DNA from: Sinorhizobium sp. A49
GTDB lineage: Bacteria > Pseudomonadota > Alphaproteobacteria > Rhizobiales > Rhizobiaceae
DNA length: 64,000 nt
Direction: 5' to 3'
Assembly (NCBI RefSeq): GCF_002002725.1
Contig: NZ_MUNW01000036.1
Coordinates: 1 to 64,000, forward strand
Below are positions 10,795-16,861 of the stretch, one piece after another. Numbering within the stretch: the first letter of the stretch is position 1; each line of letters starts with the position of its first letter. The notes beneath the pieces are model-generated. The model was given only the letters and a program-made list of their open reading frames with translations, ran no database searches and had not been told where the DNA came from. The translations under genes and the position numbers were made by a program.

Positions 10795-10870
10795 GGGCCT
10801 GTAGCTCAATGGTTAGAGCCGGCGGCTCATAACCGCTTGGTTGGGGGTTCGAGTCCCTCCGGGCCCACCA
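10795..10870 (+). tRNA. tRNA with CAT anticodon (Ile2 or elongator Met)
   Basis: A complete 76-base cloverleaf including an encoded CCA. The acceptor stem is GGGCCTG with CGGGCCC, the anticodon loop reads CTCATAA, and the T arm is GGGGG-TTCGAGT-CCCTC. The anticodon-arm context CTCATAACCGCTTGG resembles bacterial tRNA-Ile2, where the C is modified to lysidine by TilS, more than elongator Met; sequence alone does not settle this. The 3' 16 bases are part of the prophage attachment core, and integration restores an intact gene. Confidence 0.9.
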
Positions 10871-10871
10871 A
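10855..10871 (+). repeat. attL core (overlaps tRNA 3' end)
   Basis: The 17-base core CCCTCCGGGCCCACCAA is identical to 51636-51652. It covers the T-arm end, acceptor stem and CCA of the tRNA, the usual target of tyrosine integrases. Confidence 0.92.
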
Positions 10872-10900
10872 AATCTAACAAATTCAATTAGTTACTGGCA

Positions 10901-10935
10901 GGTTAGCCAATAGGGTTAGCCAACAGGTTAGCCAA
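10901..10935 (+). repeat. Three arm-type repeats beside attL
   Basis: GGTTAGCCAA occurs at 10901-10910, 10914-10923 and 10926-10935, 13 and 12 bases apart. The last copy overlaps the integrase stop codon. An inverted copy lies at 51588-51597 beside attR. The layout fits arm-type binding sites for the integrase amino-terminal domain or the excisionase. Confidence 0.75.
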
Positions 10936-12022
10936 TAGGCTTTTTGCGGTGAACACGCTTTGTCAGCCGCGTCATTGCATCGCGGGCGAGTCGCTGCTGC
11001 TCTGCTTCGCGGCTGTATAGCTCGGCGTGTGCGATATCGTCGTGGCCGAGTGTGTCCATAAGCTGTCGGGTGCTGGCACCGGTCTCCGCCAAGAGCTTTC
11101 CTAGCGATTTTCTAAGGCCGTGCATCGTGCAGCCTTTCGGCATATCCGCGCTCTTTGTCCAGTCCGCCATGCGGCCTGTCAGGGACTTCTCCGAGAAGGG
11201 CTCGCCGTAGGCTGTGATCAGCACGAACTCGCCCTTCCGCTCTAGCGGTTCGATGATCTCGCGCAGCATCGGAGTGATCGGCAGGACAAGCTCCTTGCCA
11301 CCCTTCTTCTGTTTGATTGTTACGATGCCGCGCCGGAAATCGAACCAATCCCATTTGACGCGTGCGACGTCGGATCTCCGATTGCCGAGCCACAGTGCGA
11401 GTCCATAGGCCGTACGGGGAGTGCTGCCGAGCGGCCAGCGCGCCTCGAAGGTTTCGCGCTCTTCGTCGGTCCATGCCCTCCAGCCCTTATACTCTGGGCG
11501 GTAGTTCATCTTCCAAGTTGGGTCGGCCTCGATCCATTCCTCGTCGAGGGCAACGTAGACCATTTTTCGGATGGTCGTCAGGAGGTGCTTTGCCTTATGG
11601 GGGGTGGCGCTGAAATGCGCGAGGATACCTTTGATGTGGCGTCGCTTGGCATCCTTCACGAGCATGTCACCCCATACGTCCGGGCGCCCATCAACGACGA
11701 GTAGCTTTAGGAACTCGGTCGCGAGCCGCGTGTTCTGGTCCTTGGTCGCAGGGTCGTGGGAGAGCCATTCCGGCGTCCTCTGGGCGCGCCTCCATGCGTC
11801 GCGAAAGCTGCCGGGTATCGCTGTCCCCGGCATGGTGATTACCACGGCAGGTTTGTATTCTCGACCTTCGATCGCTGCCTGGTAGGCGGCTTCGAACTCG
11901 TCGTCGCCTGGTGATCCCTTGATCGGGGTCGTTTTGCCTGCGCGCCGAAACCGCCAGCGCGTCTGGCCGTGGCGGTCCTGGTAGGATGAGAGGTAGGGGC
12001 GGGGCTCTGGTTTTTCGCTCAT
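10928..12022 (-). CDS. int: Tyrosine recombinase (phage integrase)
   Basis: A 364-residue site-specific recombinase. The catalytic set is visible: Arg in LGNRRSDVAR (about residue 216), HGLRKS (His301, Arg304), LGHDDI (His327) and the nucleophile in AELYSREA (Tyr336). The N-terminal part (RPYLSSYQDRHGQTRWRFRR) is an arm-binding-type domain. It catalyses integration into and excision from the tRNA 3' end 57 bases away. It is the last gene of the leftward early operon. Confidence 0.95.
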   Translation of the reverse strand: MSEKPEPRPYLSSYQDRHGQTRWRFRRAGKTTPIKGSPGDDEFEAAYQAAIEGREYKPAVVITMPGTAIPGSFRDAWRRAQRTPEWLSHDPATKDQNTRLATEFLKLLVVDGRPDVWGDMLVKDAKRRHIKGILAHFSATPHKAKHLLTTIRKMVYVALDEEWIEADPTWKMNYRPEYKGWRAWTDEERETFEARWPLGSTPRTAYGLALWLGNRRSDVARVKWDWFDFRRGIVTIKQKKGGKELVLPITPMLREIIEPLERKGEFVLITAYGEPFSEKSLTGRMADWTKSADMPKGCTMHGLRKSLGKLLAETGASTRQLMDTLGHDDIAHAELYSREAEQQRLARDAMTRLTKRVHRKKPIG

Positions 12023-12040
12023 GGCGCGAAAGATATGCGC

Positions 12041-12280
12041 CTATGCTCGTCCTGACAACAAGTCGTCGATGCGGTTGCCGCCCTCCTCGGGCAAGGCCGA
12101 GAACGCCACGTCAAGGGCAATCCGATCCCAGACGACGCGACCGCCAATTCTCTTCGGGCGTGGCATTAGCCGGTCCGAGACCATCTCATCGAACTTTGTC
12201 TCACCGACGCCGATGTAACGCGCCGCTTCCGGCCTGCTCAAACCACGCGGCGGATAAGCGATCTGGTCTTGCAGTTTCAT
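12041..12280 (-). CDS. AlpA/excisionase-like HTH protein
   Basis: A 79-residue protein with the winged-helix pattern of AlpA/Xis-type regulators: GLSRPEAARYIGVGETKFDEM (helix-turn-helix), MPRPKRIGGRVVW (wing), and WDRIALDVAFSALPEE. It lies immediately upstream of the integrase, in the same orientation, the usual place of a recombination directionality factor. I take the ATG at 12280, which overlaps the HNH gene stop as ATGA; the longer open frame to 12478 is a shadow. Confidence 0.75.
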   Translation of the reverse strand: MKLQDQIAYPPRGLSRPEAARYIGVGETKFDEMVSDRLMPRPKRIGGRVVWDRIALDVAFSALPEEGGNRIDDLLSGRA

Positions 12281-12648
12281 CTGCTCATCTCCTCGCATTC
12301 GAGCAACGGCCCGCCGTTCTGGCCGATCATGCCGGCACGTGCCCGGTCGCGGCGCTTCTGGCGTTCCTTGTGCGTCACCAGCTCGGTATGCATGGGATCT
12401 GGATTGACGCAGAGCCGGTTGCGGCATTTGTGGTCGAGCTGCTTCTTGCCGGGAATGTAGCCGTGCTCGTTGGTCCACATCACCAGGTGCACGGCGACCG
12501 TCTGCCCGCCGAGCGACATACGCGGATAGTTCTTGCCGCGACCTTTAGTGCCCGACGTCGGGCCCTGCCAGATCCAGCAGCCGGTCATGGGGTCGATAAA
12601 GACCCGCTCCATGATGCGATCATGGATTTCGAGACGCCGGCCGTTCAT
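12277..12648 (-). CDS. HNH endonuclease (early region)
   Basis: A 123-residue protein with an HNH_3-type core: GCWIWQGPTSGTKGRG, then VAVHLVMWTNEHGYIPGKKQ, LDHKCRNRLCVNPDPMH (Asp-His pair, Cys and Asn). Such free-standing HNH proteins are common in early phage regions. I choose the ATG at 12648, which overlaps the upstream gene's stop as ATGA; an in-frame ATG at 12663 is also possible. Its 3' end overlaps the excisionase-like start by four bases, pointing to translational coupling. Confidence 0.8.
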   Translation of the reverse strand: MNGRRLEIHDRIMERVFIDPMTGCWIWQGPTSGTKGRGKNYPRMSLGGQTVAVHLVMWTNEHGYIPGKKQLDHKCRNRLCVNPDPMHTELVTHKERQKRRDRARAGMIGQNGGPLLECEEMSR

Positions 12649-13172
12649 CCGTGCTGCCTCCAAGCCTCGAAGGCGGAGCGCAAGCTCTTCCAGCGCTCGG
12701 CGGCGGCGGGATCGTCGTTCAGCTCCTTACGCGATGAGATCGCCAACATTGATCGCACGCGAGTTGCGGCCCGCTCGTTGGTGAACGGCGCCTCAAGGCC
12801 GTGCTTTTCCTCCAGAAACTTCTTGAACCCAATCTCTGTGCACTTCATTGCGCACTCAGCCGCGAAGTCCTTTGGCTTAGGCGACCGCTGTGCAAGCTGA
12901 CGGCGCAGCTCGCGTATCTCATTGAACGAATGGCGCAGCAGTAGATCCATCGCGCGCATATAGGTCGGCGCATGGGTCATGAGCCGGCGATCTTCATAGC
13001 GGCACGGCGGAAGCAGCAGCGCGATCGGTTCAATCTCGCCCGTCGTAGGCTCTTTGGTGCAGATCTCGGCCCGACCGTTCTCTACGTCATAGGATTCGCA
13101 CCATTCCTCGCTCGAAGTGCCGAGCAGCTGGCGGGCGTCCAGATACGTCTCTTTAGCGAAGTCGAGGTTCAT
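12645..13172 (-). CDS. Early phage protein of unknown function
   Basis: A 175-residue protein without a motif I recognise. It starts MNLDFAKETYLDARQLL, has acidic and Cys residues in the first third, and a long helical middle (YMRAMDLLLRHSFNEIRELRRQL) that could be a coiled coil. The start at 13172 overlaps the preceding gene's stop as ATGA, so the genes from 13561 down to 12041 form one tightly coupled leftward operon. Its place suggests an accessory early function. Confidence 0.6.
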   Translation of the reverse strand: MNLDFAKETYLDARQLLGTSSEEWCESYDVENGRAEICTKEPTTGEIEPIALLLPPCRYEDRRLMTHAPTYMRAMDLLLRHSFNEIRELRRQLAQRSPKPKDFAAECAMKCTEIGFKKFLEEKHGLEAPFTNERAATRVRSMLAISSRKELNDDPAAAERWKSLRSAFEAWRQHG

Positions 13173-13561
13173 GGCTTCGCCTCGCTGCTGTGATTGGCGA
13201 TGAACAGAAGAACGTCGGCATGGCATGGGTCGCCGGGTTTGCACCAGCAAGCGAGGTTCTTGCCTTGCAGGTCGCGCTGGATCTCGTCGGCCGTGGGTGG
13301 CGCGCCCATCTCATCGATGTCGCCGCCAATCCAAGCGTCAAAGCAGCGAACCGCATGTTCCTGCCAGGTGCCTTCAATCGGCTTGAGGCCCGCCTCGGCG
13401 AAGATCTCCTGCAGATCAACGAAATCCTGCTTGGTGACTGGATTACCAAATCGGGAAGGGCGCGCGACGTTGACGGCCGACAGACCGTTGGTTGCCTTAC
13501 TGGTCTGTTGCAGGTTGAAGCCTTTTGCGCGGGAAAGCTGGAGGCGAGCGGGCTTGGTCAT
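13169..13561 (-). CDS. DUF4326 domain protein
   Basis: A 130-residue protein with DUF4326 hallmarks: NVARPSRFGNPV (residues about 31-42), the GTWQEHAVRCFDAWI helix, and the C-terminal LQGKNLACWCKPGDPCHADVLL with conserved Cys and His that may bind metal. The domain is frequent in phages and its function is unknown. It is coupled to the next leftward gene by an ATGA overlap at 13169-13172. Confidence 0.8.
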   Translation of the reverse strand: MTKPARLQLSRAKGFNLQQTSKATNGLSAVNVARPSRFGNPVTKQDFVDLQEIFAEAGLKPIEGTWQEHAVRCFDAWIGGDIDEMGAPPTADEIQRDLQGKNLACWCKPGDPCHADVLLFIANHSSEAKP

Positions 13562-13577
13562 GGCTCGGACTCACTCG

Positions 13578-13979
13578 TCAACCAAAAATGCGCTTAAGGT
13601 TCGGATTTTGGATGTTCATGCTCCCGGCCTCCCCGTCAGGGCTGCGGACGCCTCGATGGCGCGCACGTGCATGGTGATGCGGGGCAGAGAGATGGGGGAC
13701 GTCGACACCGCCGGTCTCGCGGCTGGCACGGGTGAAGATGACGACGCGACGGTCGTCTTCCTGGATGCCGCGGTGCTCAGCGGCCCGCCATTCCTGCCGG
13801 TGCTCGGCGACGAGTTCTGCCATTGCAAACTCGGTGACACCAAAGGCATCGGCGAGGCGTGGGATCGTTACTCCGGCGAGGAAGCCTCGTTGGACAGCGG
13901 CTCGGTTGAGGTGGGCCGTCGTCGTCTTGAGCGCGAAACGCGGGCGATGGGTGCGGACGGTGTTAAGTTGTTTCGTCAT
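13578..13979 (-). CDS. Putative small HTH-containing early protein
   Basis: A 133-residue open frame whose first half looks genuine: RAAVQRGFLAGVTIPRLADAF is a helix-turn-helix-like segment followed by AMAELVAEHRQEWRAAEHRG. The second half is rich in Arg and His and less convincing, and another minus-strand frame (13616-13849) is also open over it. It fits between the DUF4326 gene and the small gene at 14058 in the same leftward operon. Confidence 0.45.
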   Translation of the reverse strand: MTKQLNTVRTHRPRFALKTTTAHLNRAAVQRGFLAGVTIPRLADAFGVTEFAMAELVAEHRQEWRAAEHRGIQEDDRRVVIFTRASRETGGVDVPHLSAPHHHARARHRGVRSPDGEAGSMNIQNPNLKRIFG

Positions 13980-14057
13980 CACTATGAGGCTCCGATTGGG
14001 ACGGGAAGGGAACACCTTCGATGTCGGCCCGAAGGCCGACGCCGAAAGCGTTCGGCC

Positions 14058-14270
14058 TCAGGCGGCGCGGCTGGCGATGCGCACGCGTATATGACGGGCA
14101 GACTGCTTGAATGCGACTTCGCGCGCGGCGTCGCCGTACCTGGCGATCTCCTGCTGGGTGAAACCCTTGAGCTTCAGCGCGAATTCAGTGCACCCCTCGC
14201 CGAGCAGGCGCATGGCGTCGGCCATGGAGTGGGTGATCTGTTCGGGGTTGTCTCCGAGAGGGTTCTGCAT
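14058..14270 (-). CDS. First gene of leftward early operon, unknown function
   Basis: A 70-residue protein (MQNPLGDNPEQITHSM...) with a largely helical, amphipathic make-up and a basic C-terminus (SARHIRVRIASRAA). No family recognised. It is the first gene of the leftward operon and starts 34 bases from the operator at 14304-14318, so it is probably under direct repressor control and could act early after induction. Confidence 0.55.
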   Translation of the reverse strand: MQNPLGDNPEQITHSMADAMRLLGEGCTEFALKLKGFTQQEIARYGDAAREVAFKQSARHIRVRIASRAA

Positions 14271-14303
14271 GTGGTCTCCGTTGGATTTGAGGGGCAACGG
14301 AAA

Positions 14304-14358
14304 TGGAAAATAAATCCAACAATTGAAAACGTCAATGTAGATATGGATTTATTTTCCA
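14304..14358. promoter_or_regulatory. Repressor operator pair, leftward/rightward early control region
   Basis: TGGAAAATAAATCCA (14304-14318) and its exact reverse complement TGGATTTATTTTCCA (14344-14358) lie between the divergent genes at 14270 and 14424. Half-sites TGGATTT occur at 14282 and 14394. A related palindrome lies at 15705-15719 in front of the Cro-like gene. Shared sites at two early control regions are what a CI-type repressor would use. Confidence 0.8.
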
Positions 14359-14423
14359 GTAGTCTGATTCGACTCGACTCTCTGGCGCTTCTCTGGATTT
14401 ATGAGAACACAAGGAGAACAAAC

Positions 14424-14660
14424 ATGTCTGTCGCACTACGCTACCAGCCTCGAATTTTCGTTCTGCACGTTCGGTGTGAGAACTGCGTTAGAGAGACTTC
14501 GAGAGTGGTTGAGGTGCCGCCGGTCGACGATGCGCCTTGCGACGTCGATGAGTTGGTCGAGAGCGGGGTACTCTCCTCGCTGACGTATTGCTGCACTCAG
14601 TGCGACTGCAGAATTGGGCAGATCATTGGAGTTAGTCAGGAGCGAAGCTATGCCACATGA
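14424..14660 (+). CDS. Small Cys-rich (zinc-ribbon-like) phage protein
   Basis: A 78-residue protein with two Cys pairs, CENC near residue 18 and CCTQC near residue 57, the arrangement of a zinc ribbon. The ATG at 14424 is preceded by AAGGAGA. It starts 66 bases after the operator at 14344-14358, so it is likely repressor-controlled. Function is unknown; small zinc-ribbon proteins of this kind in temperate phages can bind nucleic acid or host proteins. Confidence 0.6.
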   Translation: MSVALRYQPRIFVLHVRCENCVRETSRVVEVPPVDDAPCDVDELVESGVLSSLTYCCTQCDCRIGQIIGVSQERSYAT

Positions 14661-14946
14661 GGTAACGGAGTTTGTAATTGTGCCGCCAGTTGATCAGCGG
14701 CCGCAGATCCATGGTGCGAAAGAGCGGTTTGTTGACTACCTCGTCCGTCGCTTCCCTGGCTATGCGTTCAAGGTTTCCTCCGTCGCACCCGTAGGAGAGA
14801 TGGATTGTTACATGATCTACCCGATCATGAACTTTCTTGGACCGGACGGGCAATCCTACATGTGCACCAAGCCGCCCGCATGGTTGCTCGGAGAAATCAG
14901 TCGCGCATGCGATGACTTTGATGTCGAGCGAAGCTTCGCCGCTTAG
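14650..14946 (+). CDS. Hypothetical phage protein
   Basis: A 98-residue protein starting at the ATG at 14650, with AGGAG ahead of it, and overlapping the preceding gene by 11 bases, so the two are translated together. It contains KERFVDYLVRRFPGYAFKV and a conserved-looking DCYMIYPIMNF segment. No family recognised. Its stop overlaps the convergent repressor gene by four bases. Confidence 0.55.
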   Translation: MPHEVTEFVIVPPVDQRPQIHGAKERFVDYLVRRFPGYAFKVSSVAPVGEMDCYMIYPIMNFLGPDGQSYMCTKPPAWLLGEISRACDDFDVERSFAA

Positions 14947-15692
14947 TAGGTGAATTCGTTTTGGACGCGTCGAACAAGGCCGATGACCTCGACCCGCGTG
15001 CCGTCATCCGCGTCCGCGTCTCGTTCAACTACGATCGGCTTGTGCTTCGGATTCGTCGACCGGGGATGAAACTCGGTGCGACCTTCGTAAAGTTCAACCT
15101 GCTTCACTGACCATTCGCGGGTGTGTCCGCCGTCGCGTGTGCGCTCGACTATGACAACCATGGCGTCACGAAGAACTGCTTCGTTTGCCACATCTTCATA
15201 TGCAACGGCGATCACCCGGTCGCCATCCATGATGGGTCTTGGCCGAAGGTTGTTCATCGAGTCGCCGGAGACGTCGAAGACGATTTGGCGGGCGTGAGGA
15301 AAGCGCTCATCCGGTGGGACCGAGATCAAAACGGGCTCCGACTGATCGAACTCATCCACTTCACGAAACGTTCCAGCCTCCACCCGGCCCACCACCTGGG
15401 CAGCGACCATCCTGCCGGGCATCAATGTCAGTTCGCTCTGCGCCACCTCGATGCCATCTCGAAGCCAAAGGAGGGGGCGCTTGATCGTCCGGGCGAGCGT
15501 GTCCAGCACATCCCCTCGCGGCTGCTCAATATCGCCGCGCAGGTACTTGTTGATGTTGTCGTAGGGAATGCCTGATCGACGGGAAAGCTCGGCCTTGTTC
15601 CAGCCAAGTTCCTTACGTCTCTCGTCCAATCTTTTCCACCAAGCCATGGTCGCCATCATAGTTTCGGAATTATTTTCCGGGTTGGATTTCAC
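14943..15692 (-). CDS. Phage repressor, XRE HTH plus S24 peptidase (CI/LexA-like)
   Basis: A repressor of up to 249 residues. The N-terminal HTH is ELGWNKAELSRRSGIPYDNI (about residues 28-47). The C-terminal S24 domain has an Ala-Gly autocleavage site in RVEAGTF (106-107), the serine in SGDSMNN (Ser145) and the lysine in SVKQVE (Lys197). RecA-stimulated self-cleavage would therefore link prophage induction to DNA damage. The start is uncertain: GTG at 15692 or ATGs at 15659 and 15647. Divergent from the Cro-like gene, with operators between. Confidence 0.92.
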   Translation of the reverse strand: MKSNPENNSETMMATMAWWKRLDERRKELGWNKAELSRRSGIPYDNINKYLRGDIEQPRGDVLDTLARTIKRPLLWLRDGIEVAQSELTLMPGRMVAAQVVGRVEAGTFREVDEFDQSEPVLISVPPDERFPHARQIVFDVSGDSMNNLRPRPIMDGDRVIAVAYEDVANEAVLRDAMVVIVERTRDGGHTREWSVKQVELYEGRTEFHPRSTNPKHKPIVVERDADADDGTRVEVIGLVRRVQNEFTY

Positions 15693-15719
15693 TTGCCTTG
15701 TAAGTGGATTTAAAATCCA
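15666..15719. promoter_or_regulatory. Operators between repressor and Cro-like gene
   Basis: TGGATTTAAAATCCA (15705-15719) is a 15-base palindrome (7-base arms around one base), related to the sites at 14304 and 14344. A weaker relative, GGAATTATTTTCC, lies at 15666-15678, overlapping the possible GTG start of the repressor gene, and a half-site TGGATTT at 15683. This is the expected place of the early right operator. Confidence 0.78.
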
Positions 15720-15733
15720 TTATTGGTGCGTGC

Positions 15734-15988
15734 ATGAGCACAATCACGATCAGGCAAATCATCAAGGATGCGGGCGGTGCAGAAGCGATCGCGAACGCAG
15801 TAGCTGATGCGGGCGGCGACCTGTCGAAGGATGCCGTTTACAAGTGGACGAAAACCGGAATCCCGGATCGCCATTGGCCGATCATCATCGCTCTGACTGA
15901 ACACGGCCCGGTGGCCCTCTACGCTGCAAACTGTGCGGCGCGAGGTGTGTCCATCGACGCTTCGCAGCATAGCGAGGCGGCCGAATGA
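15734..15988 (+). CDS. Cro-like DNA-binding protein
   Basis: An 84-residue protein divergent from the repressor. TIRQIIKDAGGAEAIANAVAD, followed by LSKDAVYKWTKTGIPDRHW, matches YdaS/Cro-type HTH proteins, where the second segment holds the recognition helix and the WPIIIAL helix closes the domain. By position and family it is the lytic switch regulator competing for the repressor operators. It starts 15 bases downstream of the palindrome at 15705-15719. Confidence 0.8.
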   Translation: MSTITIRQIIKDAGGAEAIANAVADAGGDLSKDAVYKWTKTGIPDRHWPIIIALTEHGPVALYAANCAARGVSIDASQHSEAAE

Positions 15989-16119
15989 CCATGTTCTCCA
16001 AGCAAGGCACGAGTTTCCTCCTCCCGCTCGCTGGCCTTGCCACCTGGCAGGGGCGCGCCACTGACCTGCGCGTCCCTGCCTCTGTTTTTCCATCCGCGTA
16101 TCCATGTGGTCCCCCGTGA
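15985..16119 (+). CDS. Possible 44-residue ORF coupled to the Cro-like gene
   Basis: An open frame starting at an ATG that overlaps the Cro-like stop as ATGA. The product (MTMFSKQGTSFLLPLAGLAT...) has a short hydrophobic middle and a Pro-rich end. No homology recognised. The overlap is typical of this phage's gene packing, which is the only support, and it may not be translated. Confidence 0.3.
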   Translation: MTMFSKQGTSFLLPLAGLATWQGRATDLRVPASVFPSAYPCGPP

Positions 16120-16220
16120 TCTGACGCGCTGAATTTCGCATCTCGAAACCTTTCCCAAAACGGGAAAACCCGACCGGATTTCCCGGCGCGGGAACGCTTT
16201 TTTCTTGTCTGGAGACAGCC

Positions 16221-16709
16221 ATGTCCGACGCCTTCCTCTACCGCGTGAAAGCTGCGCAGCGCGACCTGATCGAACGCTGTGGCGGGATCGAGCGCGCCGT
16301 GAACATTACCGGCTTTTCAAAAAGCCATGTCGGCCGTTGGAACAACCCGAACGACCCCGACCTCATGCCGATCGGCGCCGTTCGCGCGCTGGAGCAGGAC
16401 TGCGGCCAGCCGCTGATCACTGCGGTGATGGCGGAAGCCAGCGGCCGCCGGCTGACGGACCCGGAGAGCGAGCGGCAAGCGGATGTCAACGTGCTTGCCG
16501 CACACGCCGAGGTGATGCGCCTTTCCGGTGAACTGGCGAACTGCGTCGCTGTCGCGATCTCTGACGGGCATTTCTCGCCGACGGAAGCCACCGCCGTCGA
16601 CCGTGTTGCGGCCTCTCTGGAAAAGGCGATGTCCGACCTGCGCGCGATGGCAGCCGTCGTCAAAGCGCAGGGCGGAATGGCCGCATCGCTGCGGCTCGTG
16701 AGGGACTGA
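16221..16709 (+). CDS. CII-like phage regulatory protein
   Basis: A 162-residue protein. The first 60 residues (VKAAQRDLIERCGGIERAVN followed by GFSKSHVGRWNNP) form a helix-turn-helix of the type seen in phage CII/regulatory proteins; the C-terminal half (VNVLAAHAEVMRLSGELANC and DRVAASLEKAMSDLRAMAAV) is helical and probably mediates oligomerisation. GGAGA lies upstream of the ATG. It follows the Cro-like gene in the rightward operon and is likely a delayed-early regulator. Confidence 0.65.
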   Translation: MSDAFLYRVKAAQRDLIERCGGIERAVNITGFSKSHVGRWNNPNDPDLMPIGAVRALEQDCGQPLITAVMAEASGRRLTDPESERQADVNVLAAHAEVMRLSGELANCVAVAISDGHFSPTEATAVDRVAASLEKAMSDLRAMAAVVKAQGGMAASLRLVRD

Positions 16710-16861
16710 TGCCCTCGCTTTCTCGCCAGATCCTGATCGAGCGCGTGCTGCAGCTTTGGCATGAGCGACAGCACGACACCCATGCCATCGCCGCGCAGCT
16801 CGGGATCGCCGAGCGCGAGGTCTGCGAAATTATCGAACAATCGGAAAGGCGAGCGCTGTGA
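16709..16861 (+). CDS. 50-residue HTH protein
   Basis: A short gene whose ATG overlaps the preceding stop (TGATG) and whose own stop overlaps the next start (GTGA). The product contains RVLQLWHERQHDTHAIAAQLGI and AEREVCEIIEQS, a compact helix-turn-helix resembling sigma region 4 or RepA-like HTH. Overlaps at both ends support that it is real. Confidence 0.6.
   Translation: MPSLSRQILIERVLQLWHERQHDTHAIAAQLGIAEREVCEIIEQSERRAL

Noticed and set aside
10795-10870. Assigning the tRNA firmly as elongator tRNA-Met
   Set aside because: CAT anticodon is shared by Met and lysidine-modified Ile2; the arm sequence leans to Ile2, so it is left open.
13194-14423. Long plus-strand frame overlapping the leftward early operon
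   Set aside because: The real plus-strand gene begins only at 14424, where a ribosome site occurs; the rest is antisense to DUF4326 and neighbouring genes.
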